The translations under genes and the position numbers were made by a program. A stretch of 6,577 nucleotides of DNA from NCBI GenBank assembly GCA_007134725.1, contig SLKF01000048.1:1-6577 (forward strand), read 5' to 3'. Within the stretch, counting starts at the first letter, position 1. Each line of letters starts with the position of its first letter. The notes under the pieces are model-generated. The model saw only the letters and a list, made by a program, of their open reading frames with translations. It searched no databases and was not told where the DNA came from. This DNA is from Clostridiales bacterium (GTDB lineage Bacteria; Bacillota; Clostridia; Peptostreptococcales; T1SED10-28). Below, piece by piece: positions 1-6,352 of this stretch.

Positions 1-3000
1 CCCGGAGAATATCCTCTCCGGATTCCCTCAGGAGGCTTCGAACATACTGAATCATCCCTTGAAACTCTTCCTTTGAGGCTACCGAGGAGGTCTTTTTAAA
101 GTCCCCGTCTTTTTTTATGCCCACGGGCAAAATCTCGGAACCGCTTTCTAGGTTCCGATCCATTTTTTTCAGAACTTCCACATCTTTAAGGGCCAATCCT
201 TTCATTTTCAACTGCTTATTGATTTCTTTTTCCACAGCTTTTTCATAGGCTTCCCGCTGATCTTCCGTGGGGTCTTCGGAACCGGGATCCTTTACCATGG
301 GATCTTCTATTTTAAAGTAGAATACCCCGGCGGGACGAAGGGTCTCTCCCTGACCTAGGCTTTCATAGGATAGGGCCGCATCCAGATACAGCAGCAATTG
401 AATTTTTAAGCCGTGATACAGGGCGTTCAAATCAAATTCCGCATAACCGGACTTATAGTCCATCACTTTTATGAAAGTGCTGCCATCCTCTGCCAACCGG
501 TCCAGCCGGTCAATCCGTCCTTCCAGATAAATCTTTTCCCCTCGGTCAAGTTCAATGACAAAGGGCAGTTTATCCACCATTCCTCCACCAAAGGCAAATT
601 CATGCTTATAGGGTTCAAACTCCCCTTGTTGCACCTGTTCAATCAAGGTTTTTACGGTTTTTTTACTGATCCGTTTCAGCCGTTGGGTCAAATACTGATA
701 GCGGTAACTGCTGGTCAGTACGCCGTTACCAAAGTTTGGCGCAAGTTCATCGATGACCGCCTCCACTAAGGCCTCTCCTTTTTTAGGATCCATTGTTTTC
801 CAGTCCAATTGCTGCTCCTCGGACCGCTTTGCAAAGGAATCGATGGATTGATGGAAAAGGTCTCCCATATCCACGGTTTGCACTTCATACTTTTTTCGCT
901 CCTTGGGCCGGAGGCCGTAGCTGACAAAATGGGCAAAGGGACAGTTGTGAAATTTCTCAAATCTCGAGGCGCTGGCTCTTACCGGGGTTTCATAGAGTTC
1001 CTTGGCTAAATCCCCGGCAATGGTCTCCTGCTGATTCTGATAAAACAAACCCTCGACCATGGTTTTTCTCGGTTGTTGCCACTCCTCTTTTTTTACGTAG
1101 AAGCTGTAGACGTCCCACCATAGGGGGTCAATGTCTTTGCCTTCCACATACTCCCGCATTTTATCCGTAAGTCCGTTAAAGGTTCCCGAAGCCGTGGAAA
1201 CTTTTTCAAGATCCTCCTCCCGGTCAAACCGCTCGTCCCGAATTTCCAGTTTGGGAAAGAGGCTCAAAAACCGTTCCACTAATATTGAAGGCCGTAGGGC
1301 TCTTCCTTCATTGTCGGAAACCGCGTAACTAAACCAGAGATGGTTTCGAGGTTTCGTTAGGGCCAGATAAATGCCGTAGTTTTGCTCAAACAGCTTGGTT
1401 TCACCATCTTCTTCAATTTCCAGTCCTTTTTTCTTTAAAAGTACCCGTTCATGATCCAAAAACAACTCTTCCTTTTCTTCAATATAGGGAATCACCCCGT
1501 CGTTGCCGCCGATTAAAAACATGGCCTTAATGTCCTGGGCTCTGGAACGTTCCAGGTTGCCTACCAGCACCTGGTCAATGGTTGAGGGAATCACCCCCAC
1601 TTCCGCGCCCTCAAACCCGGATTCCAGGATTTTAATATACTCTTTTAAGGACAGTTTCTGCTCCCCTAAAATCTCCACCAATTGATCAAAAATTTCCATG
1701 GTTTGGTTCCAGACCTGGGTGTTTTCACTGTGACTCTCAAAATGGCCCTGTTGTTTTAAGCGTTGCAGCCAGTGATCCAGTTTTTCCTTTAGTCCCTGTT
1801 TGTCCATGAATTTAAATAAGGACTTGGTTTTTTCCTCTACGTTTTTTTTCCCTTTTAAGGCTTTTTCCAAGGAAAGGAAGGGCTCGATAAATCGTTTTCG
1901 AATCTCGTTCAATGCCTCCAGGGTTTCCTCTTTCCCGTAACGAAAGTCCTCTTTCCAGATCTTTCCCCGTGTTCCATAGGCAAGGGCATGATTTTCCAGA
2001 CTTTCCACCTCATCCACGGTTAAGTTGTGGAAACCGGTTTTTAAAAACCGAAAAACCTGATCATAACGGTAATTGGATTCCACGGTTTTTAATGCCGAAA
2101 GGATCCATTCCATAACCGGACGGTCCATGGAGCTTCTTTTTTCATCTAGAAAGAAGGGAATGCCGTACTCCTCAAAGGCTCTTCGAATAAGCATGGTATA
2201 TCCCTGGATATTCCCCGATACAATGGCCATATCCCGAAACCGGTAGTTCTTCTCCCGTACTAAAGAAATGATCCTTCGGGCCATTTCCTCCACCTCACCG
2301 TAGGGATTGGCCCCGGCAAAGAGTTCAATTCCCTCAGGCTCCCCGGTGAATTTGTTGTAGGGATAGGCATAAAATTCCCGTTCAATATGCTGCAGGGCTT
2401 TGGGAATGCTATCGGTATTTTCTTCCTTTAAATAAACAAAGCTCTCTTTAATTTGGTTCTGTTTTGCCATGGCTCTAAATTTCAGCAAGGCCTTTTCCGG
2501 TAGGGAGAAGAGTTCCCTTTCTTCCTCCCGGGGATTTAGCTCCATCACAAAGGTAAGGGTTACGTTTTGGGATTGTTTTTCCAGGGTTTCTATCAAAGAC
2601 TCCATTTGAGGGGTATACTGATAAAATCCGTGAATCCAAATCTCCGTATCCTTAATAAAGGATGCTTCGGGAAGGTAGGCGATCATCTGATTCATTCGAT
2701 CTTCGGTGTCTAAGTAATGATCTTCTAAAGTCTGATTCAATTTTTCGTAAATCATACTGATATCCCACAATTTAAAATTAATCGGACTGTCTTCATGACC
2801 TTCATCTTCCAATTGCCGGATGGTTTGGTGCAGCTCAATGGGGGTAATCTGATGTCTTTTCAGCTCCGTAATCATCTCTCCCATTTTCTTGGCAAAACCC
2901 AGTTGATCGGAGATTTTCTCATACATCAACAGCTTTTCCCCATGCTCCTGAAGGATTTTTTTGATCATCATATTCTTCCCCAGCTCATCAATAACCACGG

Positions 3001-3247
3001 AGGTGATGCCTCCCACTTCGTTAAAAACCCGGTAACCTAACCGGGTAAAGCTTAAGACTTCCACGTTGAGAATCCCCAAAAGATCCTGGGATTCAATTAA
3101 GGCTCGTTCCGTTTGCAAAGTGAACTGTTCCGGTACTATTAAAAAAAAACGGCCTTCGGGATTTTCTCTCTGTCGACGGCTGATTTCCCGGAATAAAGTT
3201 TCTTGTAGATTACAATGGGCTCTGCCCATTAAATAGCGCAGTGGCAT
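1..3247 (-). CDS. addB: ATP-dependent helicase/nuclease subunit B (AddB), C-terminus cut by window edge
   Basis: AddB is the second subunit of the cytoplasmic AddAB helicase-nuclease, the Firmicutes counterpart of RecBCD, which resects double-strand breaks and recognises Chi. The start at 3247 is preceded by AAGGAGG eight bases upstream, and the N-terminus (MPLRYLMGRA, then FFLIVPEQFTLQTERAL) aligns with the family. The 1,082 codons present are in one frame from start to window edge. Visible landmarks are a helicase-like segment YGIPFFLDEKR, the late motif YLALTKPRNHLWFSYAVSD, CPFAHF with Cys769 (expected first ligand of the 4Fe-4S cluster), and the RecB-type nuclease signature: Asp913 in GRIDRLD, Asp930 and Lys932 in DYKSG, Gln950 and Tyr954 in QLLLYLD. 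The remaining three cluster cysteines would lie in the missing tail, roughly 60-80 residues by family length. Oddity: the usual Walker A loop reads GRAHCNLQ, with Leu in place of Lys14. addA normally follows, which would be off the left edge. Confidence 0.95.
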   Translation of the reverse strand, partial: MPLRYLMGRAHCNLQETLFREISRRQRENPEGRFFLIVPEQFTLQTERALIESQDLLGILNVEVLSFTRLGYRVFNEVGGITSVVIDELGKNMMIKKILQEHGEKLLMYEKISDQLGFAKKMGEMITELKRHQITPIELHQTIRQLEDEGHEDSPINFKLWDISMIYEKLNQTLEDHYLDTEDRMNQMIAYLPEASFIKDTEIWIHGFYQYTPQMESLIETLEKQSQNVTLTFVMELNPREEERELFSLPEKALLKFRAMAKQNQIKESFVYLKEENTDSIPKALQHIEREFYAYPYNKFTGEPEGIELFAGANPYGEVEEMARRIISLVREKNYRFRDMAIVSGNIQGYTMLIRRAFEEYGIPFFLDEKRSSMDRPVMEWILSALKTVESNYRYDQVFRFLKTGFHNLTVDEVESLENHALAYGTRGKIWKEDFRYGKEETLEALNEIRKRFIEPFLSLEKALKGKKNVEEKTKSLFKFMDKQGLKEKLDHWLQRLKQQGHFESHSENTQVWNQTMEIFDQLVEILGEQKLSLKEYIKILESGFEGAEVGVIPSTIDQVLVGNLERSRAQDIKAMFLIGGNDGVIPYIEEKEELFLDHERVLLKKKGLEIEEDGETKLFEQNYGIYLALTKPRNHLWFSYAVSDNEGRALRPSILVERFLSLFPKLEIRDERFDREEDLEKVSTASGTFNGLTDKMREYVEGKDIDPLWWDVYSFYVKKEEWQQPRKTMVEGLFYQNQQETIAGDLAKELYETPVRASASRFEKFHNCPFAHFVSYGLRPKERKKYEVQTVDMGDLFHQSIDSFAKRSEEQQLDWKTMDPKKGEALVEAVIDELAPNFGNGVLTSSYRYQYLTQRLKRISKKTVKTLIEQVQQGEFEPYKHEFAFGGGMVDKLPFVIELDRGEKIYLEGRIDRLDRLAEDGSTFIKVMDYKSGYAEFDLNALYHGLKIQLLLYLDAALSYESLGQGETLRPAGVFYFKIEDPMVKDPGSEDPTEDQREAYEKAVEKEINKQLKMKGLALKDVEVLKKMDRNLESGSEILPVGIKKDGDFKKTSSVASKEEFQGMIQYVRSLLRESGEDILR

Positions 3248-3281
3248 AGGACCTTCCTCCTTATAAATCGATTATCTAAAT

Positions 3282-3290
3282 ATTATATCA
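3282..3290 (-). promoter_or_regulatory. Extended -10 promoter for addB
   Basis: On the minus strand the sequence reads TGATATAAT, an exact extended -10 element (TGnTATAAT). It lies about 35 bases before the addB start, and the AAGGAGG ribosome binding site (3256-3262) falls between them. A -35 box is weak (TAAAAA at a 17-base spacing), which is usual for extended -10 promoters. Transcription would begin near 3275, giving a leader of under 30 bases. Confidence 0.6.
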
Positions 3291-3368
3291 TTTTTTTAAA
3301 GGATTTTTTAAATCTTTATCGAATAACGTAATAGGAAAAGAAATTCGACACATAGAAAGGATGATCCC

Positions 3369-3848
3369 ATGAAAGCATCGAAGGGACGAATATTTGTTGG
3401 TATTGTGGTTTTGTTTTTAGGAGTCTTTATGTTGTTAAATCATTTACAGTTCATTGATTTTCGATTTGCCTTAATCTGGCCCCTGTTCTTATTAATACCG
3501 GGACTGATTTTTGAGTTCAGCTATTTCTTCAGCCGGAAGAAAAACCATTCTCAGCTGGTCCCCGGAGGAATCCTAACGGTTTACGGCTTGGTATTTTTCC
3601 TGGAAGCCTATTATGGATGGGCTTTCTTATCACCGATATGGCCTTTTCTTTTATTAGGGGTGGCCTTCGGCTTATTTCAGCTTTATGTATTCGGTTATCA
3701 GGATCGATCTTTGTTACTGCCTACGATTCTCCTTACCATCCTGGGGCTATCCAATATTCTTCAAAACTATTATGCTTTTGATTTTCAACTGGCGGTCCCC
3801 ATTATTTTGATTTTAGCCGGTCTCTTCCTGATTGTAAAGAAACGTTAG
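3369..3848 (+). CDS. LiaI/LiaF-like (DUF5668-type) six-helix membrane protein
   Basis: This is a 159-residue, very hydrophobic protein with about six predicted membrane helices (near residues 7-26, 33-54, 66-82, 88-109, 116-131 and 141-157) and a positively charged KKR end. The recurring pattern of a helix ending in an aromatic or Asn-rich turn, then IWP or VP followed by a Leu/Ile-rich Gly-Leu helix, resembles the transmembrane region of LiaI/LiaF-like proteins. Members of that group sense or modulate envelope stress, but many are uncharacterised, and no LiaRS-type two-component genes are next door. The start is supported by AGAAAGG eight bases upstream. It is divergent from addB and separated by 143 bases from the next gene, which has its own promoter, so it is probably a single-gene unit. 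I see no convincing sigma-A promoter for it in the AT-rich upstream spacer. The family call is by pattern; specific function is unknown. Confidence 0.8.
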   Translation: MKASKGRIFVGIVVLFLGVFMLLNHLQFIDFRFALIWPLFLLIPGLIFEFSYFFSRKKNHSQLVPGGILTVYGLVFFLEAYYGWAFLSPIWPFLLLGVAFGLFQLYVFGYQDRSLLLPTILLTILGLSNILQNYYAFDFQLAVPIILILAGLFLIVKKR

Positions 3849-3890
3849 GTTCACCAAAAGCGGTTCTGAAATTTCAATAAACTCCGACCA

Positions 3891-3943
3891 AATTATAAGG
3901 GCCGAAATAGAGGTTGACATCCTCTATTTCGGCCCTTATAATT
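3891..3943. repeat. Perfect 23-bp inverted repeat with 7-base loop
   Basis: The left arm 3891-3913 and right arm 3921-3943 are exact reverse complements, separated by the loop TTGACAT (3914-3920). Beyond the arms, ACC before the left arm can pair with GGT after the right arm if one A is bulged. The right arm is not followed by a T-run (GGTAGATG follows), so it is not a standard intrinsic terminator, although it is the only strong hairpin downstream of the LiaF-like gene and could still stabilise or end that transcript. The element contains a full promoter. Confidence 0.95.
3914..3942 (+). promoter_or_regulatory. Consensus sigma-A promoter inside the inverted repeat
   Basis: TTGACA (3914-3919) and TATAAT (3937-3942) are both exact consensus hexamers and are separated by 17 bases, the optimal spacing. 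The -35 lies in the hairpin loop and the -10 in the distal right arm. The predicted start is the A at 3949, seven bases after the -10. It points at the 4Fe-4S gene starting at 3993, giving a leader of about 44 bases. A dimeric regulator bound to the palindrome would cover the whole promoter, but no such regulator is identified. Confidence 0.8.
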
Positions 3944-3952
3944 GGTAGATGT

Positions 3953-3971
3953 GCCCCCTCCCTAAGGGGGC
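3953..3971 (+). promoter_or_regulatory. GC-rich stem-loop in the 5' leader of the 4Fe-4S gene
   Basis: GCCCCCT (3953-3959) pairs exactly with AGGGGGC (3965-3971) around a five-base loop. From the predicted start at 3949 this hairpin would sit at the extreme 5' end of the mRNA, and it ends eight bases before the ribosome binding site AGGAGG (3980-3985). It may protect the transcript or tune translation. It has only a broken T-run after it (TAACTTTTAGG), so termination is unlikely. The structure is visible; the role is inferred. Confidence 0.55.
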
Positions 3972-3992
3972 TAACTTTTAGGAGGTGTCTTT

Positions 3993-4787
3993 ATGAAACA
4001 ACCCTTTATCAAAAAAAATCGAACCTTTACGCTACTTCGTAAATATGCATGGATTTATACTATTGTGGTTGCCTTTGGAGGATTATGGTTTCCCAAGTTA
4101 GGATTGACCGTCCCCTTGATTATTCTGGGTCTTACCCTTTCTTCTCTGTTTATGGGAAAGTACTGGTGTGGAAATATCTGTGCCCATGGAAGCCTTTTCG
4201 ATGCTCTATTGCTTCCTCTCAGTAAAAACAAAGCCTTCCCTCAAATTCTTAAAAATCCCTATTTTATCGGCTTTGTCTTTCTGTTTTTTGGATTCAACCT
4301 TTCCCGACGAATGTTGGCTCTTCAGGATTTCTGGGGAAGGGCTTCCTTTTGGGATCAGTTGGGCATGATTTTTGTGGGGACCTATCTTGTGGTTACGGTC
4401 CTGGGAAGCCTTCTGGGAGTATTCTTCGCTCCCCGTACCTGGTGCACTTTTTGCCCCATGGGAACCATTCAAAGAGTCATGCATTTCCTCGGTGAAAAAA
4501 CCGGGATCAACAAAAATACCAATCAGGTGGTTACTCCCAAAGTCGATAAGTGTAAAGCCTGCGGTCTTTGCTCTAAAGCTTGTCCCGCACAACTTTCCCC
4601 CCACGAAGCCTTTACAGAGGGAAAGCAGTTTACCCATCCCGAGTGTATCAAATGCTCTACCTGTGTGTACACCTGCCCCACCAAAATTTTATCCTATGAT
4701 AAGGTTTTGAAATATCAGCCTGCAGAAATCCCTATCCCGCAAATTGATATTGAAGAGATTCCCCAAAAAGAAAGAAAGGCCAGCTAA
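3993..4787 (+). CDS. NapH/NosR-like membrane-bound 4Fe-4S protein (polyferredoxin)
   Basis: This 264-residue protein probably passes electrons between the quinone or ferredoxin pool and a redox partner at the membrane. The first part has about four membrane helices (near residues 18-34, 38-54, 89-105 and 123-147). Two short cysteine pairs follow helices, CGNIC (Cys59, Cys63) and CTFCP (Cys151, Cys154), matching the paired cysteine motifs of the NapH/NosR/RdxA group, although the first is followed by AHG rather than the usual PxG. The C-terminal part has two ferredoxin-type 4Fe-4S motifs, Cys187-190-193-197 and Cys218-221-224-228, each ending in CP. A Glu/Lys-rich tail ends the protein. The start has AGGAGG seven bases upstream. 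No reductase or cytochrome gene adjoins it, so its partner is unknown. The gene has its own strong promoter and ends at a terminator shared with yhaM. Confidence 0.85.
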   Translation: MKQPFIKKNRTFTLLRKYAWIYTIVVAFGGLWFPKLGLTVPLIILGLTLSSLFMGKYWCGNICAHGSLFDALLLPLSKNKAFPQILKNPYFIGFVFLFFGFNLSRRMLALQDFWGRASFWDQLGMIFVGTYLVVTVLGSLLGVFFAPRTWCTFCPMGTIQRVMHFLGEKTGINKNTNQVVTPKVDKCKACGLCSKACPAQLSPHEAFTEGKQFTHPECIKCSTCVYTCPTKILSYDKVLKYQPAEIPIPQIDIEEIPQKERKAS

Positions 4788-4805
4788 TTGCGGGCCTTAC
4801 TTTTT
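4764..4805. terminator. Bidirectional intrinsic terminator between convergent genes
   Basis: AAGGCC (4776-4781) pairs with GGCCTT (4793-4798); the stem continues past one A-G mismatch with two more pairs, around the loop TAATT. On the plus strand the stem is followed by AC and then TTTTT (4801-4805). On the minus strand it is followed by a T-rich run (complement of 4765-4777). The hairpin includes the stop codons of both genes, so it can end both the 4Fe-4S gene and yhaM. Confidence 0.75.
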
Positions 4806-5750
4806 ATAATATCCGGTACCCATATTCCAAAGTTTCGGTGTAAAGGATTCTCCGTCCTGATTTTCATCCATAAAGGATAGAATACTTTCCGTATCCCCGG
4901 ACATTTTATCCGACTGGTGTAGAATTTGGGCTTCAATGGTCTTGGGAAGTACAGGAGATCCCCATTCCAAGGCTCCGTGATGGCCTAAAAGGCCGTTTAA
5001 AATGATCAGTTTGTCCTCTTCTTTAAACCCTTCAATGCGCTCCATCACATTTAGCACTTCATGAGTTCCCAGGAAAATATGCCCTAACATAATTCCCTCA
5101 TCGGTTAAATCATTTTTGGGGAGGGGGGCATATTCCTTAATCTTTGCCCAGTCATGGAGAAAAGCCATCACCATTAAGCGGTCAATTTGTCGTTGAGTAA
5201 GTTTTTTTGTGGTGGCTACCGTAAAGCTGTATTTTAGTACTTCCAATGTATGCTGTAAAATTCCATGATAAAAATTATGATGCACTTTTTTTGCTGCGGG
5301 ATAAGTCATGAATTGCTCATAATATTTATCAGAAAAAATCATCTCATCCAATAACTGCTGAAACTCCCGGGTTTCGATTTTTTCATAAAACACCCGAAGA
5401 CCTTTTTCCATGGCTTCATAATCCCAGGTGCTGGTAGGAATCAGGTTTTGGACTTTGGCTTCCCCCTTCGGTAGTTTTCGTACTTCTTTTACCGTGAACT
5501 GAATCTGTCCTCCATATTCTCCCACGACCCCTTTAATTTCCACGGGATCATTGGCTTCAATTTCTTCGAAGATCTGTTGATATTTTTCGTAGTCCCAGCA
5601 TTTCACCTCCATAATTTTCGAAGCATCCTGTACCGTAAGATCCGCATAGTTTTTATCGGTTTTCGTTTTTTTAACACGGATATCGGAAATCAATACCACA
5701 AACCCCAGCACTTCATTGAGATGATCCTTGGTAAGCTCTTTTAATTGCAT
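4797..5750 (-). CDS. yhaM: 3'-5' exoribonuclease YhaM family (OB fold plus HD domain)
   Basis: YhaM is a cytoplasmic metal-dependent nuclease that trims RNA 3' ends, and in vitro also acts on DNA; Firmicutes carry it as a minor RNA-decay enzyme. The 317-residue length matches the family. Residues about 14-92 form an OB-fold nucleic-acid binding domain (VVLISDIRVKKTKTDKNYADLTVQD). The HD domain follows, with His167 in HGILQHTLEVL, the His199-Asp200 pair in FLHDWAKIKEY, His257-His258 in LLGHHGALEW and Asp281 in HQSDKMSGD. The canonical HDIGK segment is HDWAK here, but the metal-binding His-Asp pair is kept. The start at 5750 has AAGGAGGG six bases upstream. It converges on the 4Fe-4S gene with nine bases between the stops. 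The gene upstream runs in the same direction with a 92-base gap that contains a possible own promoter. Confidence 0.9.
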   Translation of the reverse strand: MQLKELTKDHLNEVLGFVVLISDIRVKKTKTDKNYADLTVQDASKIMEVKCWDYEKYQQIFEEIEANDPVEIKGVVGEYGGQIQFTVKEVRKLPKGEAKVQNLIPTSTWDYEAMEKGLRVFYEKIETREFQQLLDEMIFSDKYYEQFMTYPAAKKVHHNFYHGILQHTLEVLKYSFTVATTKKLTQRQIDRLMVMAFLHDWAKIKEYAPLPKNDLTDEGIMLGHIFLGTHEVLNVMERIEGFKEEDKLIILNGLLGHHGALEWGSPVLPKTIEAQILHQSDKMSGDTESILSFMDENQDGESFTPKLWNMGTGYYKK

Positions 5751-5777
5751 TAAACACCCTCCTTATATACGATCGTT

Positions 5778-5794
5778 AAACTATTTAATAGTTT
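5778..5794. repeat. Short AT-rich palindrome upstream of yhaM
   Basis: AAACTAT (5778-5784) and ATAGTTT (5788-5794) are exact inverted repeats around TTA. It lies 28 bases before the yhaM start and just above its ribosome binding site. It could be an operator or a weak leader hairpin. In AT-rich DNA a chance match is quite possible. Confidence 0.35.
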
Positions 5795-5825
5795 TAGGAT
5801 AGTATTTTATTTTTTATTCCTAATT

Positions 5826-5854
5826 ATTATATTGTACATTAATTATAGTATAAA
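5826..5854 (-). promoter_or_regulatory. Possible sigma-A promoter for yhaM
   Basis: On the minus strand, TTTATA (5854-5849) and an exact TATAAT (5831-5826) are separated by 17 bases. The -35 overlaps the last codons of the upstream membrane-protein gene. This would give a leader of about 70 bases. The region is AT-rich, so this is only a candidate; yhaM might instead be co-transcribed with the upstream gene. Confidence 0.35.
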
Positions 5855-6250
5855 GTATTCAAAGAGTTCCAATATAAGCGCTACCGCCATTACCGTGAAA
5901 CCCCTGTAAATCTCGATGTTTCTCAACTTGCGAACCCTATCCGCCTCCTGTTTCCTTGCTTCTTTATCCTTTAAACCCCGTTGTTTTATAACCAAACTTT
6001 TAATAATTGCATAAATCCCAAGACCCATTCCGATTAGATAAAGACTTCGGTGCATGGTAAAAAGAAAAGGGATTCCTATGATCATGGAATACATCCCGCT
6101 AATGATGATCCCGAAGATAACCCAGATCCCCGCTTCCCGAAGAATACTTTTGGTGATTCCCCAAAAGCTTTGGTTTATCCTTTGATTTTGTTTTTTCTGT
6201 GTTTTATTGGTTATCTGCTTTTTGGTCTTGTTTTTCTTACTATCGCCCAT
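5843..6250 (-). CDS. Small basic three-helix membrane protein, function unknown
   Basis: I do not recognise this 135-residue protein. It starts with a strongly basic, Lys/Asn/Gln-rich cytoplasmic-looking stretch (residues 1-27), followed by three predicted membrane helices near 42-65, 69-88 and 116-135. A second charged segment (89-111, rich in Lys, Arg and Glu) lies between helices two and three. The last helix runs to the very C-terminus. There is no signal peptide, cysteine pair or enzyme motif. The start at 6250 has AGGAGG six bases upstream, and the next gene in the same direction is yhaM, 92 bases on. The long basic tail could bind nucleic acid, ribosomes or acidic lipids, but this is only inference from composition. 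The reading frame with its good ribosome binding site and coherent helices makes it a real gene. Confidence 0.8.
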   Translation of the reverse strand: MGDSKKNKTKKQITNKTQKKQNQRINQSFWGITKSILREAGIWVIFGIIISGMYSMIIGIPFLFTMHRSLYLIGMGLGIYAIIKSLVIKQRGLKDKEARKQEADRVRKLRNIEIYRGFTVMAVALILELFEYFIL

Positions 6251-6302
6251 GACTTTCCTCCTATACCACGTTTTCCGATGAAATTGATTCCTTCTTGCTG
6301 TT

Positions 6303-6331
6303 ATTATATCGGTTTTTCCTCTGTTTGACTA
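6303..6331 (-). promoter_or_regulatory. Probable promoter of the small membrane-protein gene
   Basis: On the minus strand TAGTCA (6331-6326) and an exact TATAAT (6308-6303) are 17 bases apart, about 50 bases before the start at 6250. The -35 matches consensus at four of six positions. It shares its -35 bases with the plus-strand rubrerythrin promoter. Confidence 0.45.
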
Positions 6332-6352
6332 GAATGGATTCTGTGTTATAAT
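6325..6352 (+). promoter_or_regulatory. Strong sigma-A promoter for the rubrerythrin gene
   Basis: TTGACT (6325-6330) is followed after 16 bases by an exact TATAAT (6347-6352), which is also preceded by TGT, making an extended -10 (TGTTATAAT). Transcription would start near 6359, leaving a leader of about 120 bases. A second, weaker pair, TTGATT (6393-6398) and TATAAG (6417-6422) at 18 bases, could give a shorter transcript. Confidence 0.65.

Noticed and set aside
413..3040. Several plus-strand open frames of 60-118 codons opposite addB
   Set aside because: They are shadows of the addB frame, which is continuous and carries recognisable family motifs at 1-3247 on the minus strand; none has a good ribosome binding site or a recognisable product.
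1..3247. Frameshift or pseudogene in addB, because no complete minus-strand frame ends within the window
   Set aside because: The start, CPFAHF, DYKSG and the last visible residues GEDILR are all in the same frame; the gene simply runs off the left edge.
3361..3372. ATG at 3361 as an alternative start for the LiaF-like gene
   Set aside because: It is in another frame and stops after three codons; the ATG at 3369 has the properly spaced ribosome binding site and continues as the hydrophobic protein.
3891..3943. Invertible promoter (site-specific recombination) or transposon remnant
   Set aside because: The arms enclose only seven bases, too few for a recombinase to invert, the -10 lies within an arm, and there is no recombinase gene or target-site duplication.
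3891..3943. Standard intrinsic terminator for the LiaF-like gene
   Set aside because: No T-run follows the stem; GGTAGATG follows it. A role in ending the transcript is still possible by other means.
4206..4637. A 143-codon minus-strand frame inside the polyferredoxin gene
   Set aside because: It lies opposite a gene with complete cysteine motifs, and its translation has no coherent domain.
6050..6328. A 92-codon plus-strand frame over the small membrane-protein gene
   Set aside because: It opposes a minus-strand frame with a strong ribosome binding site and regular helices, and it runs into that gene's promoter region.
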